The notes below the pieces were generated by a model, which saw only the letters and a list, made by a program, of their open reading frames with translations, was not told the DNA's origin and did not search any database. This document shows positions 7,218 to 13,912 of a stretch of 13,932 nucleotides of DNA, one piece after another. The DNA is from Planctomycetota bacterium (GTDB taxonomy: Bacteria > Planctomycetota > Phycisphaerae > UBA1845): positions 1 through 13,932 of the forward strand of contig JADFIX010000015.1 in NCBI GenBank assembly GCA_022566435.1, given 5' to 3'. Numbering within the stretch: the stretch's first letter is position 1; the number at the start of each line of letters is the position of its first letter. The translations under genes and the position numbers were made by a program.

Positions 7218-7656
7218 AAACTCCAGGATCGTTCGGGCAGACCCATCGAAAGTGGAAGCTGCCGATCTATTAGGCCTGGTTGATCGGGATATCGCCGACG
7301 GTTCGCTGGAGAAAATAAGCCTCGACGGCCGGTTTGAACATGCCTATTCCGCGATGCGAACGCTTTGTCAGCTCGCGCTCCACGCGGAAGGATACAGGGT
7401 CCGCAAGGATCAGGGGCATAAACGGGTGATCGAATCTCTGAAGTACACCCTCGGGCCGGAGTGGAATGACCAAGCCGATTATTTCGACATCTGTCGTCGC
7501 ACACGACACAGGTTGATGTACGACAGGGCGGATGTCGTCAATCAGACCGACGCCGACGAGCTGTTGGAGTCCGCCAAGAAGTTGAGAAAAGACGTAATCG
7601 CATGGCTACGCTCGAATCACGGGTACCTGGTGCCGCAAACATTAGAGAACGAGTGA
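7195..7656 (+). CDS. HEPN-domain protein, partner of the MNT domain
   Basis: A 153-residue all-helical protein of the HEPN superfamily found next to minimal nucleotidyltransferases. Features seen: a short N-terminal segment (MSLQQWLENSRIV), the helix RFEHAYSAMRTLCQLALHAEGY, and the motif region CRRTRHRLMYDR (residues 100-111). In canonical HEPN RNases the motif is R, a polar residue, three residues, then His. Here it is R104-H105-x3-Y109, with Tyr where the last His would be; sister proteins that I recall read RRKRN...Y. Tyr109 could be the site AMPylated by the MNT, by analogy with HepT, but this is inference. If HEPN catalysis survives, it would cleave RNA and slow or stop growth; otherwise it may be a regulatory or scaffold subunit. 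The 23-nt overlap and strong ribosome binding site imply coupled, matched synthesis with the large protein. It converges on folK with only 14 nt between them and no clear terminator. Confidence 0.85.
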   Translation: MSLQQWLENSRIVRADPSKVEAADLLGLVDRDIADGSLEKISLDGRFEHAYSAMRTLCQLALHAEGYRVRKDQGHKRVIESLKYTLGPEWNDQADYFDICRRTRHRLMYDRADVVNQTDADELLESAKKLRKDVIAWLRSNHGYLVPQTLENE

Positions 7657-7670
7657 CCTCGTGGGGTCCG

Positions 7671-8204
7671 TCAAATCTCTTGCGACGGTTTCGGTCGCAC
7701 ATCCGCTCGTTCGAGGAGTTTGGCACCCGGGCGCAATCGCTCCGCGAGGTCGGCGAGTCGCTCGTCGGTGACCGGATGACGATACTCCGGATCGAGCTCG
7801 GATAGCGTCACCGCGAGATAGGCTCTTTCGAGAATGTCCGGGTGGGGAAGCGCTACGACGTCTGATCGCGAAACAAAATCCCCATAAAGACAAAGGTCGA
7901 GGTCGATCGTTCGTGCATCATAGTTGTCATCGCTACGGGTCCGGCCGAGTTCGTCTTCGATTTCGGTCAACTTCTCGCGCACTTCATCCAGTGGTAGATT
8001 CGTTTCGATGAGCATCGCCGCGTTCAGGAAGTCGGGTTGTCCGGACGGACCGACCGCCGGGTTCTCGTAGACTTTCGAGACGGCAAGTACACGCCCCAGT
8101 TCGGCGAGACGCTGAAGACCGAGAACGATGTGCTTGCCCGGTTCGATGTTCGAACCGATCGAGATGAATGCACGGTCAGGCAAAGTCCTTCGCGCTCCGT
8201 TCAA
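7671..8204 (-). CDS. folK: 2-amino-4-hydroxy-6-hydroxymethyldihydropteridine pyrophosphokinase (HPPK)
   Basis: Transfers pyrophosphate from ATP to 6-hydroxymethyl-7,8-dihydropterin in folate synthesis, in the cytoplasm. Seen: FISIGSNIEPGKHI (GSN 17-19), the substrate loop NPAVGPSGQPDFLNAA, and the HPPK signature DARTIDLDLCLYGD with the metal-binding Asp pair at 101 and 103. The length of 177 residues is normal. The start is not certain: TTG at 8204 gives a 29-nt overlap with folB, while TTG at 8183 gives an 8-nt overlap and begins LPDRAFISIGSN. No ATG precedes the core. It is the second gene of a folB-folK pair and catalyses the step after FolB. Confidence 0.93.
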   Translation of the reverse strand: MNGARRTLPDRAFISIGSNIEPGKHIVLGLQRLAELGRVLAVSKVYENPAVGPSGQPDFLNAAMLIETNLPLDEVREKLTEIEDELGRTRSDDNYDARTIDLDLCLYGDFVSRSDVVALPHPDILERAYLAVTLSELDPEYRHPVTDERLADLAERLRPGAKLLERADVRPKPSQEI

Positions 8205-8544
8205 TCACGACCCCGACTGATCCGGCGAAGCGAACAGCACCAGGCTTTTCGACCCGCACGAGAACCCGATCCACGCCGGAATGCGACAGACACTTCTTAG
8301 CAATGTCCGCCGCCAGTGCCTCCGCGGTAAGACGCTTGGACGATTCCACGTGATCGACGATCGCTTTGGCCACCGTGCGATAATTGACGGTGTGTTCGAG
8401 ATCGTCTTTTTCCCCGGCGGCCTTCAAGTCCGCGAACAAGGCGACGTTAATGAGGATGTCCTGTTTGTTGGTGCGTTCCCAGTCGTTGACGCCCAATATT
8501 CCACGAACCAGAAGATCCTTGATCTCGATTCGGTCATCCGTCAT
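8176..8544 (-). CDS. folB: Dihydroneopterin aldolase
   Basis: Cleaves 7,8-dihydroneopterin to 6-hydroxymethyl-7,8-dihydropterin and glycolaldehyde, feeding FolK, whose gene overlaps the 3' end. The 122-residue length is typical. Family features are IKDLLVRGILGVNDWER with the conserved Glu at 23, VNYRTVAKAIVDHVE (Tyr55), and VRVEKPGAVRFAGSVGV with the conserved Lys at 100. The ATG start at 8544 has only a weak purine-rich stretch upstream (GGGTTGGAAT). Confidence 0.95.
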   Translation of the reverse strand: MTDDRIEIKDLLVRGILGVNDWERTNKQDILINVALFADLKAAGEKDDLEHTVNYRTVAKAIVDHVESSKRLTAEALAADIAKKCLSHSGVDRVLVRVEKPGAVRFAGSVGVVIERSAKDFA

Positions 8545-8991
8545 ATTCCAACCCTACCCCCCGCTAGCGCCTGAAATAGATCCGCGCCAAGCCTGATACC
8601 ACGCCAGCATCTCAGTCACGTCGATTTTTCTGAAGCCCTCCACATGCCCTGAGGGCATCGCGAGTCACGCCGCGGTGTCGCCGGTGAGGGCAGGGCCGAT
8701 GGTATCACACACGCCCGTGGCGGCATAGCACGTGCTGCTGGTGTGCCGGTGATCGAGCAGGTGCCGCTCTTCAAGACAACCGGACCATATTGACCGGCTC
8801 CGATAATGCCAGCGACGAAAAAAAGCGCTGTATCGTAGATTGAAGCAGGGGGATCGCCATGTCTCGACCGGTCGTTTATTGCGAGCGGTTCGTGTGCTGT
8901 CCAGGTCAGGGTTTTGGGCGGTGATAGAGCGGTTTTTCGCGGCACCCGTCGCAGGAGCGGAAGAGTAATCAACACCCAGGGATCGATCGGT
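8545..8991. other. Gap of about 450 bp between folB and the GGDEF gene with no supported gene
   Basis: It holds the divergent upstream regions of folB (minus) and the GGDEF gene (plus). A perfect hairpin lies at 8644-8658. Minus-strand frames give fragments with some protein-like character: GAGQYGPVVLKSGTCSITG (about 8740-8800), GVCDTIGPALTGDTAA in another frame, and a 34-codon piece with FRKIDVTEMLAWYQAW (about 8560-8660). They do not form one frame and I recognise no family. This may be a degraded gene, but the evidence is weak. No tRNA or other RNA gene was seen. Confidence 0.4.
8644..8658. repeat. Perfect hairpin ATGCCC-TGA-GGGCAT
   Basis: Six-base arms with a three-base loop, about 100 bp upstream of folB on its template side. 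There is no T-run on either side, so it is not a classic terminator. It may be a short interspersed palindrome like those downstream of recO. Confidence 0.5.
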
Positions 8992-10278
8992 GTGGGGTTC
9001 GCGCGTCATTCACGGCGTGTGCTCGCCGGTCTCGCAATCGCCGCGGCGGTCGTCGTCGTGGCGGTTGTCGTCTTGATCGACCGGCGGCATTCCGAGTCCT
9101 CCGCCATCGAGCGTGCCCGCATTTGTGCTCTTGCACTAACGCCCGGATCGAACGGTGATTTGCAAGAGTCATTCGAGCGCCTACGGCGCAGCTATCCGAA
9201 CTTGCTGGCTGTTGCACCATTGGCGGCAAACGGAACAGCCCGGCAAATCTTCGCGGGCGACATGACCACCGTTCGAGTCGTCCGCAAAGTCGTCGAGAAT
9301 CGTCAAATCGTCACTCGGTGGGCGTACGCCGTCGATGGAATCTCGGTTCGTGCATGGGCCGTCGCGCTCCCGCTAAACGGGGATGACGGCCTAAACTCTC
9401 AGAAGGCGGTTTTCGTGCTGAGCGATGAGTCCATCACGGGTTTCCGCCGCGGATTGATCGCATGCGCTGTGGCCACCATGTTCGCGCTTGTCGGAGTGTC
9501 CGGTTTGCTACTCACGCGGTGGTTTGACAAGCATGTCGCGAGAAGTTTACGTCGGCTCTCGGCGGCCACAGGTGGCACGCGTCATGCGTGCGCGGATACT
9601 GCGGCGGCAAGGGTGGAGCCGTGGGGCGAATGGCAGACCATTGCGGCGCACATTCAGAATGCAGCGCAACGGGTTCAGAAGTGTGAATCCGAGTTTCGCC
9701 AAGCCGCCTACAACATCAAGCAGCAGCTTCTGCGGAGAGAAGCCCGTCTCGATCACAAGCTCCGACGTGCCGAGGATACCGCGTTGATCGATCCGCTTAC
9801 CGGCCTCCGCAATCGCCGATTTCTCGACCAGGAACTCGAACCGTTGGTCGTCTCCCAGCGTTCGCGGGGAAAGGACCTTTGCGGGGTGATGATCGACCTG
9901 GATAACTTCAAGCTGTACAACGACTCCTGCGGGCACCAGGCCGGCGACGAACTGTTGAAATTCGTCGGCGAACTCCTGAGCGGTTCTCTACGCCCGGAAG
10001 ATCACGCCATTCGCGTCGGCGGCGACGAGTTCCTTCTTCTCTTGCCCGGTGTGGGGTCCGACGGGGCGATCCAGGTTGTCGAGCGAGTGCGACGTTTGTT
10101 CGCCCAGTTCACCCATCTGTCGCCAGGCGGCGGCGGAGTATCGATGAGTGCCGGGATCGCGACGGTCAAGACCAATGGATGTTCCACCGGTCGCGAACTC
10201 ATCGCCGAAGCCGACAAAGCACTCTATCACGTCAAGAAGAACGGGAAGAGCGCGGCCCACGCCGCAGGGATTCCGTGA
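8992..10278 (+). CDS. Membrane-bound GGDEF diguanylate cyclase
   Basis: Predicted to make cyclic di-GMP from two GTP. From GTG 8992 the protein is 428 residues: Arg-rich start, TM1 at about 10-29 (VLAGLAIAAAVVVVAVVVLI), an extracytoplasmic sensor of about 120 residues (31-153) with no domain that I recognise, TM2 at about 154-175, a charged linker with a likely coiled coil, then the GGDEF domain. Catalytic features are complete: DPLTGLRNRRF, DLDNFKLYNDSCGHQAGDE and an intact GGDEF at 343-347. An inhibitory-site RxxD (RPED, 334-337) lies five residues before GGDEF, so product feedback is expected. The start could instead be TTG 8914, adding 26 Arg-rich residues; GTG 8992 is preferred because AGGGA (8978-8982) precedes it. 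It stands alone, with no phosphodiesterase nearby. Confidence 0.9.
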   Translation: MGFARHSRRVLAGLAIAAAVVVVAVVVLIDRRHSESSAIERARICALALTPGSNGDLQESFERLRRSYPNLLAVAPLAANGTARQIFAGDMTTVRVVRKVVENRQIVTRWAYAVDGISVRAWAVALPLNGDDGLNSQKAVFVLSDESITGFRRGLIACAVATMFALVGVSGLLLTRWFDKHVARSLRRLSAATGGTRHACADTAAARVEPWGEWQTIAAHIQNAAQRVQKCESEFRQAAYNIKQQLLRREARLDHKLRRAEDTALIDPLTGLRNRRFLDQELEPLVVSQRSRGKDLCGVMIDLDNFKLYNDSCGHQAGDELLKFVGELLSGSLRPEDHAIRVGGDEFLLLLPGVGSDGAIQVVERVRRLFAQFTHLSPGGGGVSMSAGIATVKTNGCSTGRELIAEADKALYHVKKNGKSAAHAAGIP

Positions 10279-10435
10279 GCTTCGTGACAGTTTTTCCCTC
10301 GCTTGAAACTCGTCCATCCTGTTGATACTGTCTGATGGTCAACCAAGGCTGAATTCGCCAGCCGATCGATTGGAAATCCTTCCCGGAACTCGCCTTGGAC
10401 CGCTTGGGAGGGCTTGAAACGGAGTACGCTCTTTC

Positions 10436-11155
10436 ATGGACAAACCTTCCCGCGAGCCCTTATCCATCAGCGTTTTTTTCCCCTGCTACAACGAAGAGGC
10501 CAACGTCGAGGCGACGACGGAGGCCGCCCTGGCCGCGGTCGAGAAGATCAGCCACGACTACGAAATCATCATCGTCAACGACGGTAGCAAGGATCGGACG
10601 GGTGAGATCGCCGATCGGCTCGCGAGCAAGTATGACCGCGTCAAGGCGGTCCATAACCATCCGAATCTCGGTTACGGCGGGGCCTTGCAGCGGGGTTTTC
10701 GTGAAGCCGCCAAGGACTGGGTGTTTTATACCGACGGCGACGGGCAGTTCGACTTCAACGAGATTCCCACGTTGCTTGCGCTCCTCGATCGCTATGATAT
10801 CGTCAGCGCCTACCGGCTCGACCGCAAGGATTCGTTCGTGCGCAAGATGAACGCTTTTGCCTGGACGACGCTGGTGAACACCGTGTTGAACCTATGGCTG
10901 CGCGACATCGACTGCGCTTTCAAAGTATTTCCCCGCAAGTTATTCCACGAGATCGAAATGAAGTCCACGGGCGCGCTGATTGACGCCGAGATTCTCGCGC
11001 GGGCGAAACGACTCGGCTATACCATCGGGCAAACCGGCGTCCACCACTATGCCCGAACAGCCGGCGAACAAACCGGGGCCAACCTTCGTGTGATTGCGCG
11101 GGCGTTCAAGGAGCTGTTCAAATTGCGCCGCGACATCGTGACGAGGCCTCGTTGA
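10436..11155 (+). CDS. Family 2 glycosyltransferase, DPM1/polyprenyl-phosphate sugar transferase-like
   Basis: A 239-residue GT-A fold enzyme that should move a sugar from a nucleotide donor to a lipid carrier such as polyprenyl phosphate, or to a surface glycan. Seen: FFPCYNEEANVEAT near the N terminus, EIIIVNDGSKDRTGEIA, HPNLGYGGALQRGF, the metal-binding DGDGQ at 100-104, and the DIDCAFKVFPRKLF segment typical of this subgroup. There is no C-terminal membrane helix, so it is probably peripheral at the inner face of the membrane. The start ATG 10436 has GGAG 11 nt upstream, which is a long spacing. Donor and acceptor cannot be read from sequence. The 157-bp gap before it holds no clear promoter or terminator. 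Confidence 0.9.
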   Translation: MDKPSREPLSISVFFPCYNEEANVEATTEAALAAVEKISHDYEIIIVNDGSKDRTGEIADRLASKYDRVKAVHNHPNLGYGGALQRGFREAAKDWVFYTDGDGQFDFNEIPTLLALLDRYDIVSAYRLDRKDSFVRKMNAFAWTTLVNTVLNLWLRDIDCAFKVFPRKLFHEIEMKSTGALIDAEILARAKRLGYTIGQTGVHHYARTAGEQTGANLRVIARAFKELFKLRRDIVTRPR

Positions 11156-11259
11156 ATCTGTTTGTACTTTCTTTGTCGCGCATCCGGCGAATGATAGACG
11201 GCAAGTGACTATAGAATGGTCGCTGTCTGCTCCTTGCTGTATGCTCGAAGGAAGAGCCA

Positions 11260-11305
11260 CCAGTCGATGCCTGGCAAAACCCGGCATGGAAGATGTGCCA
11301 GTCGA
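11260..11305 (+). promoter_or_regulatory. Duplicated CCAGTCGA start context and near-perfect hairpin before the membrane-protein gene
   Basis: CCAGTCGA occurs at 11260-11267 and 11298-11305, each time touching an in-frame ATG (11267 and 11306). Between them ATGCCTGG (11267-11274) and CCCGGCAT (11280-11287) form a hairpin with one mismatch. The two ATG codons are rival starts. The duplication may be an accident or a small leader structure controlling translation. Confidence 0.35.
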
Positions 11306-11794
11306 ATGACGTCTTTTAACGAAATCCCGGACTATCTCAGGTCAGACGATCGCGATACTTGGACCCAGGAACAGGGCTTGTTTCGCGGAGCCGCGGCTGT
11401 TTTCATCGCCGCGGTGATCATCGGCACGGTGCTCTACTGGATCACGTTCCGTTTGCCTGGTTTCACCATGAATGGGCTGTTGAGTTTTGCGACGACATTC
11501 TTGCTGACGTGGGTGTTGTTTTCCATCATGCACCGCGTTTCGGGGGTGATTCACCCGGTCGGGACCGCGATCGTCGTTGTGGCAATGGTCGCGGTCGTCC
11601 TCGCCAAATATGTCGCGTGCCTGGCGTATGAGGCAGATGTTTCGCTGGAAGCGGACAGCGTGTGGGGTACCATGCAATGGGAAACGTTCATATTTGGGAA
11701 TTCTTCCGCTTGGCTCGCACTCGCGTGCGCAGGCTTCGCATGTCGAAAAGGAGTGTCTTTCGAAGACATGGTCGGTTTCATCGGTCGAAGATGA
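11306..11794 (+). CDS. Unknown small integral membrane protein
   Basis: I do not recognise a family. From ATG 11306 the protein has 162 residues: a charged N-terminal segment (MTSFNEIPDYLRSDDRDTW), then three clear membrane helices (AAAVFIAAVIIGTVLYWITF; LLSFATTFLLTWVLFSIM; AIVVVAMVAVVLAKYVACLA) and a weaker fourth (SSAWLALACAGFACRKG), ending in a short charged tail. An acidic loop (EADVSLEADSVWG) joins helices 3 and 4. An alternative ATG at 11267 adds 13 residues. It is forward, 150 bp after the glycosyltransferase gene, and convergent with the PfkB-family gene with 28 nt between them. Its layout resembles small planctomycete membrane proteins of unknown role. Confidence 0.7.
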   Translation: MTSFNEIPDYLRSDDRDTWTQEQGLFRGAAAVFIAAVIIGTVLYWITFRLPGFTMNGLLSFATTFLLTWVLFSIMHRVSGVIHPVGTAIVVVAMVAVVLAKYVACLAYEADVSLEADSVWGTMQWETFIFGNSSAWLALACAGFACRKGVSFEDMVGFIGRR

Positions 11795-11822
11795 CCGGAC
11801 GGCGGTGGAAAGGCATCCGAGA

Positions 11823-12815
11823 CTACGCAGCCGGAGGTGTGCCCCGGACCCGATCGACCACGACCTTCGATTGCAGGTCGTCGATGACCGCCGGATCAAA
11901 ACGACCGGGCACGATTTCGTAGGCCGCTGCCGTCGCGACTGATAAGGCGTAGCGATAGGCGGATTCGATTTTGTCGCCGCGGTTTTGCGCCGCAATGAAC
12001 GCGGCCAGCAGACAATCGCCGCATCCTACCGAGCTTCGGACGCGGGCGGGATCGAATTCGACGCGACCGCGAAGCGAGGATTGCCTTGAGAATAGGTATC
12101 CGCCGCCCGCCGCGTAGGAGACGATCACCACCCCGGCGTTGGTTGTCAGGGGCCACGCGATTCGGCGGATATCGTCCCCGCCGATTGGATCCCGTTCGTC
12201 CGTTCGTTCGATCGGACCGCCGTCCATCGCGGCAAGCTCTTCCCTGTTCGGCTTGATCAGCCAAAGGGCACGATCTCGCAATGCGGCCAGCGAGTCGCCC
12301 GGTCCATCGACGGCCACGCCGGCGCCTTTCGAAAGCGCAATATCAGTTAGCTCCACAAGGTCGGTCTTGTCCATGCCGGTCGGCAGGGAGCCCGAAAAGA
12401 CAAACAGCCGATCGGGCTTGGCCAATAGATTGATCTTGTTGCGGAGTCGTCCGAGGTCCGTCGGGGTCGATGACAAACCAGCGTCGCGAAGATGGGTTTC
12501 CGTGGCGGTCGTGGGGTCGATGACGGTGACGTTTTCCCGCGTGCGGCCGTCGACGGCGAGAAATTGTGGTTGGACGAGCGTATCGCGAAACGATGCTTCG
12601 TATTCCTCCAGTTGCAAGCGGCCCACGAAGCCCGTGGCGATGCTCGCGACCCCGAGTTCGCTCAACGCCCGCGCGACGTTGACGCCCTTGCCCGCAGGCA
12701 CTCGGGCGACCGTCTTACCCCGCTGGTGACCGCCGACTTGAAAGCCGGCGATCTCCATGATGCGGTCGATCGCCGGATTCAACGTGACGGTGATGATGGT
12801 GTCAAAGAGTGGCAT
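11823..12815 (-). CDS. fruK: PfkB-family sugar-phosphate kinase, 1-phosphofructokinase-like
   Basis: A 330-residue ribokinase-fold kinase of the FruK/LacC/PfkB group, which phosphorylates fructose 1-phosphate, tagatose 6-phosphate or fructose 6-phosphate with ATP. Seen: the strand ITVTLNPAIDRIMEI at the N terminus (the TLNPAID form is typical of this group), PAGKGVNVARAL at residues 40-51 (substrate-binding GKG..N), FSGSLPTGM, IKPNREEL, and the anion-hole/catalytic motif GCGD at 264-267 with Asp267 as the base. The second position of the usual G-A-G-D is Cys. The start ATG 12815 lacks a strong ribosome binding site. There is no fructose PTS gene beside it, so the symbol and the exact substrate are tentative. 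It is divergent from recO, with 104 bp between them. Confidence 0.88.
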   Translation of the reverse strand: MPLFDTIITVTLNPAIDRIMEIAGFQVGGHQRGKTVARVPAGKGVNVARALSELGVASIATGFVGRLQLEEYEASFRDTLVQPQFLAVDGRTRENVTVIDPTTATETHLRDAGLSSTPTDLGRLRNKINLLAKPDRLFVFSGSLPTGMDKTDLVELTDIALSKGAGVAVDGPGDSLAALRDRALWLIKPNREELAAMDGGPIERTDERDPIGGDDIRRIAWPLTTNAGVVIVSYAAGGGYLFSRQSSLRGRVEFDPARVRSSVGCGDCLLAAFIAAQNRGDKIESAYRYALSVATAAAYEIVPGRFDPAVIDDLQSKVVVDRVRGTPPAA

Positions 12816-12919
12816 CCGACGATCACTAGTAGTATGACAGACTGCAGCCGACCCGAGTCTCGTACCCTGTGGACCGGACGTATCTTATCCGACCCGCCCG
12901 AATCGCATACGATAGAGCC

Positions 12920-13657
12920 ATGAACTCGATCAGCGACCAGGCCGTCGTCCTCACGCGGCTCGACTATTCCGAAACGTCGCAAGTCATTGTGTTCTTCACA
13001 CGAGAACACGGCAAGGTGCGTGCGATCGGAAAGGGCCTGAAAAAGAGCACAAAAAAACGCTTTGCGGTGGGGATCGACCTGCTGGACGTTGGAAACCTGG
13101 TCGTCAGTGTCCGGCACGAGCGCCCCGCCGGACTCGTACCCATCACCGAATGGACGCAAACACGCGTACTCTCCGGGCTTCGTGAAAAGCTGATTCGCAA
13201 TTACGCGGCACTGTATGCGGCCGAGATTACCGCCAAGCTCACCGAGGATTGGGACCCGCATCCGCCGCTGTTTTCCGCTCTCGTCGATATATTGTCGGCG
13301 CTTTCTGAAGTGGACGATGATGTGCTGCCGGTCGTCGTGGCGTATCAGCGGGCGGTGCTGGAAGCGGCGGGCTCGCTCCCTCTGTTCGACGTTTGCACGC
13401 TCTGCGGTCGAACGGGCGATCTGACGCACTTTTCCTCGTTCGAGGGCGGCATGATCTGCCGCCACTGCGAGCCGGGACACGTTGAAAAGCGGGAGATCCT
13501 TCCGGCGACGCTGGCCATCCTGCGCGACGGTGCGGACCATGGCACGACGGTCGGCCCGTTCGGCGTGCTCAACTACCACATTTCGCACATGATCGGCAAG
13601 GCACCGACCTTAGCCGACAAGCTCGTGCCAGCGTTGAGGCGACGCGTGGTCGAATAG
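12920..13657 (+). CDS. recO: DNA repair protein RecO
   Basis: RecO helps RecR/RecF load RecA on SSB-coated single-stranded DNA in gap repair. The 245-residue length is normal. The N-terminal OB-fold begins AVVLTRLDYSETSQVIVFFTREHGKVRAIGKG; a helical region follows; then a four-Cys zinc module, CTLC (159, 162) and CRHC (180, 183), with LPLFDVCTLCG before it as in the family. ATG 12920 is chosen because family members start a few residues before the A-V-V-L strand; the open frame back to GTG 12869 adds only Arg-rich sequence. The ribosome binding site is weak (GATAGAG). It is probably monocistronic, followed by palindromic repeats. Confidence 0.95.
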   Translation: MNSISDQAVVLTRLDYSETSQVIVFFTREHGKVRAIGKGLKKSTKKRFAVGIDLLDVGNLVVSVRHERPAGLVPITEWTQTRVLSGLREKLIRNYAALYAAEITAKLTEDWDPHPPLFSALVDILSALSEVDDDVLPVVVAYQRAVLEAAGSLPLFDVCTLCGRTGDLTHFSSFEGGMICRHCEPGHVEKREILPATLAILRDGADHGTTVGPFGVLNYHISHMIGKAPTLADKLVPALRRRVVE

Positions 13658-13679
13658 TCCGTCGCGGAAGGAAGCATCC

Positions 13680-13766
13680 CATTCTAGGCTGCTCTGGGCT
13701 TGCGCTCCTAGCCCCGTCAGGGGCGAACGGTTCGTAGCCTATGGCGGGCAGCCATGGGATAGAATG
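13680..13766. repeat. REP-like palindromic unit downstream of recO
   Basis: Outer arms CATTCTA (13680-13686) and TAGAATG (13760-13766) are exact inverted copies. Inside are a GCCCC-gtca-GGGGC hairpin (13711-13724) and CCTATGG/CCATGGG (13738-13744 and 13752-13758, one wobble). The unit lies 22 bp after the recO stop and may also slow or end transcription. Short dispersed palindromes with GCCCC/GGGGC stems are, as far as I recall, common between genes in planctomycete genomes. Confidence 0.65.
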
Positions 13767-13780
13767 CACCCTTTCCGTCG

Positions 13781-13898
13781 CTAGAGCACTTCCCGTTTCT
13801 GTGTTCCGAGCCGCAGGCTTCAGCCTGCGCGGTTTCTCGCCGCTCGATGGGCTGCGCATGGTACTTGACCCGGTATACGAAAACGGGAACTGCTCTAG
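13781..13898. mobile_element. 118-bp element with 18-bp terminal inverted repeats (MITE/REP-like)
   Basis: CTAGAGCAC TTCCCGTTT (13781-13798) is matched by its reverse complement at 13881-13898 with one mismatch. The interior has a perfect 7-bp hairpin, CGCAGGC-TTCA-GCCTGCG (13812-13829). The element has no coding capacity, so if mobile it would need an enzyme supplied elsewhere. Target-site duplication is not evident. It could equally be a large REP-type palindrome. Confidence 0.55.
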
Positions 13899-13912
13899 CC
13901 CCGGCAGGGGCG
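13896..13912. repeat. Second GCCCC-ggca-GGGGC hairpin, partner of the one at 13711
   Basis: TAGCCCCGGCAGGGGCG repeats the TAGCCCCGTCAGGGGCG of 13709-13725 with one changed base, in the loop. The same stem twice within 190 bp, each preceded by TA, marks it as a dispersed repeat unit rather than a chance palindrome. It shares its first bases with the end of the 118-bp element. Confidence 0.65.

Noticed and set aside
8616..8975. Minus-strand open frame of 119 codons upstream of folB
   Set aside because: Low-complexity Pro/Arg-rich parts, no recognised family, and the protein-like stretches are split between frames; treated as a possible remnant only.
8914..8991. TTG-initiated extension of the GGDEF protein
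   Set aside because: Adds Arg/Gly-rich residues of no clear character; GTG 8992 has a better ribosome binding site. It cannot be fully excluded.
12779..13588. Minus-strand open frame (269 codons) opposite recO
   Set aside because: Shadow of recO, which has complete family features including the four zinc cysteines.
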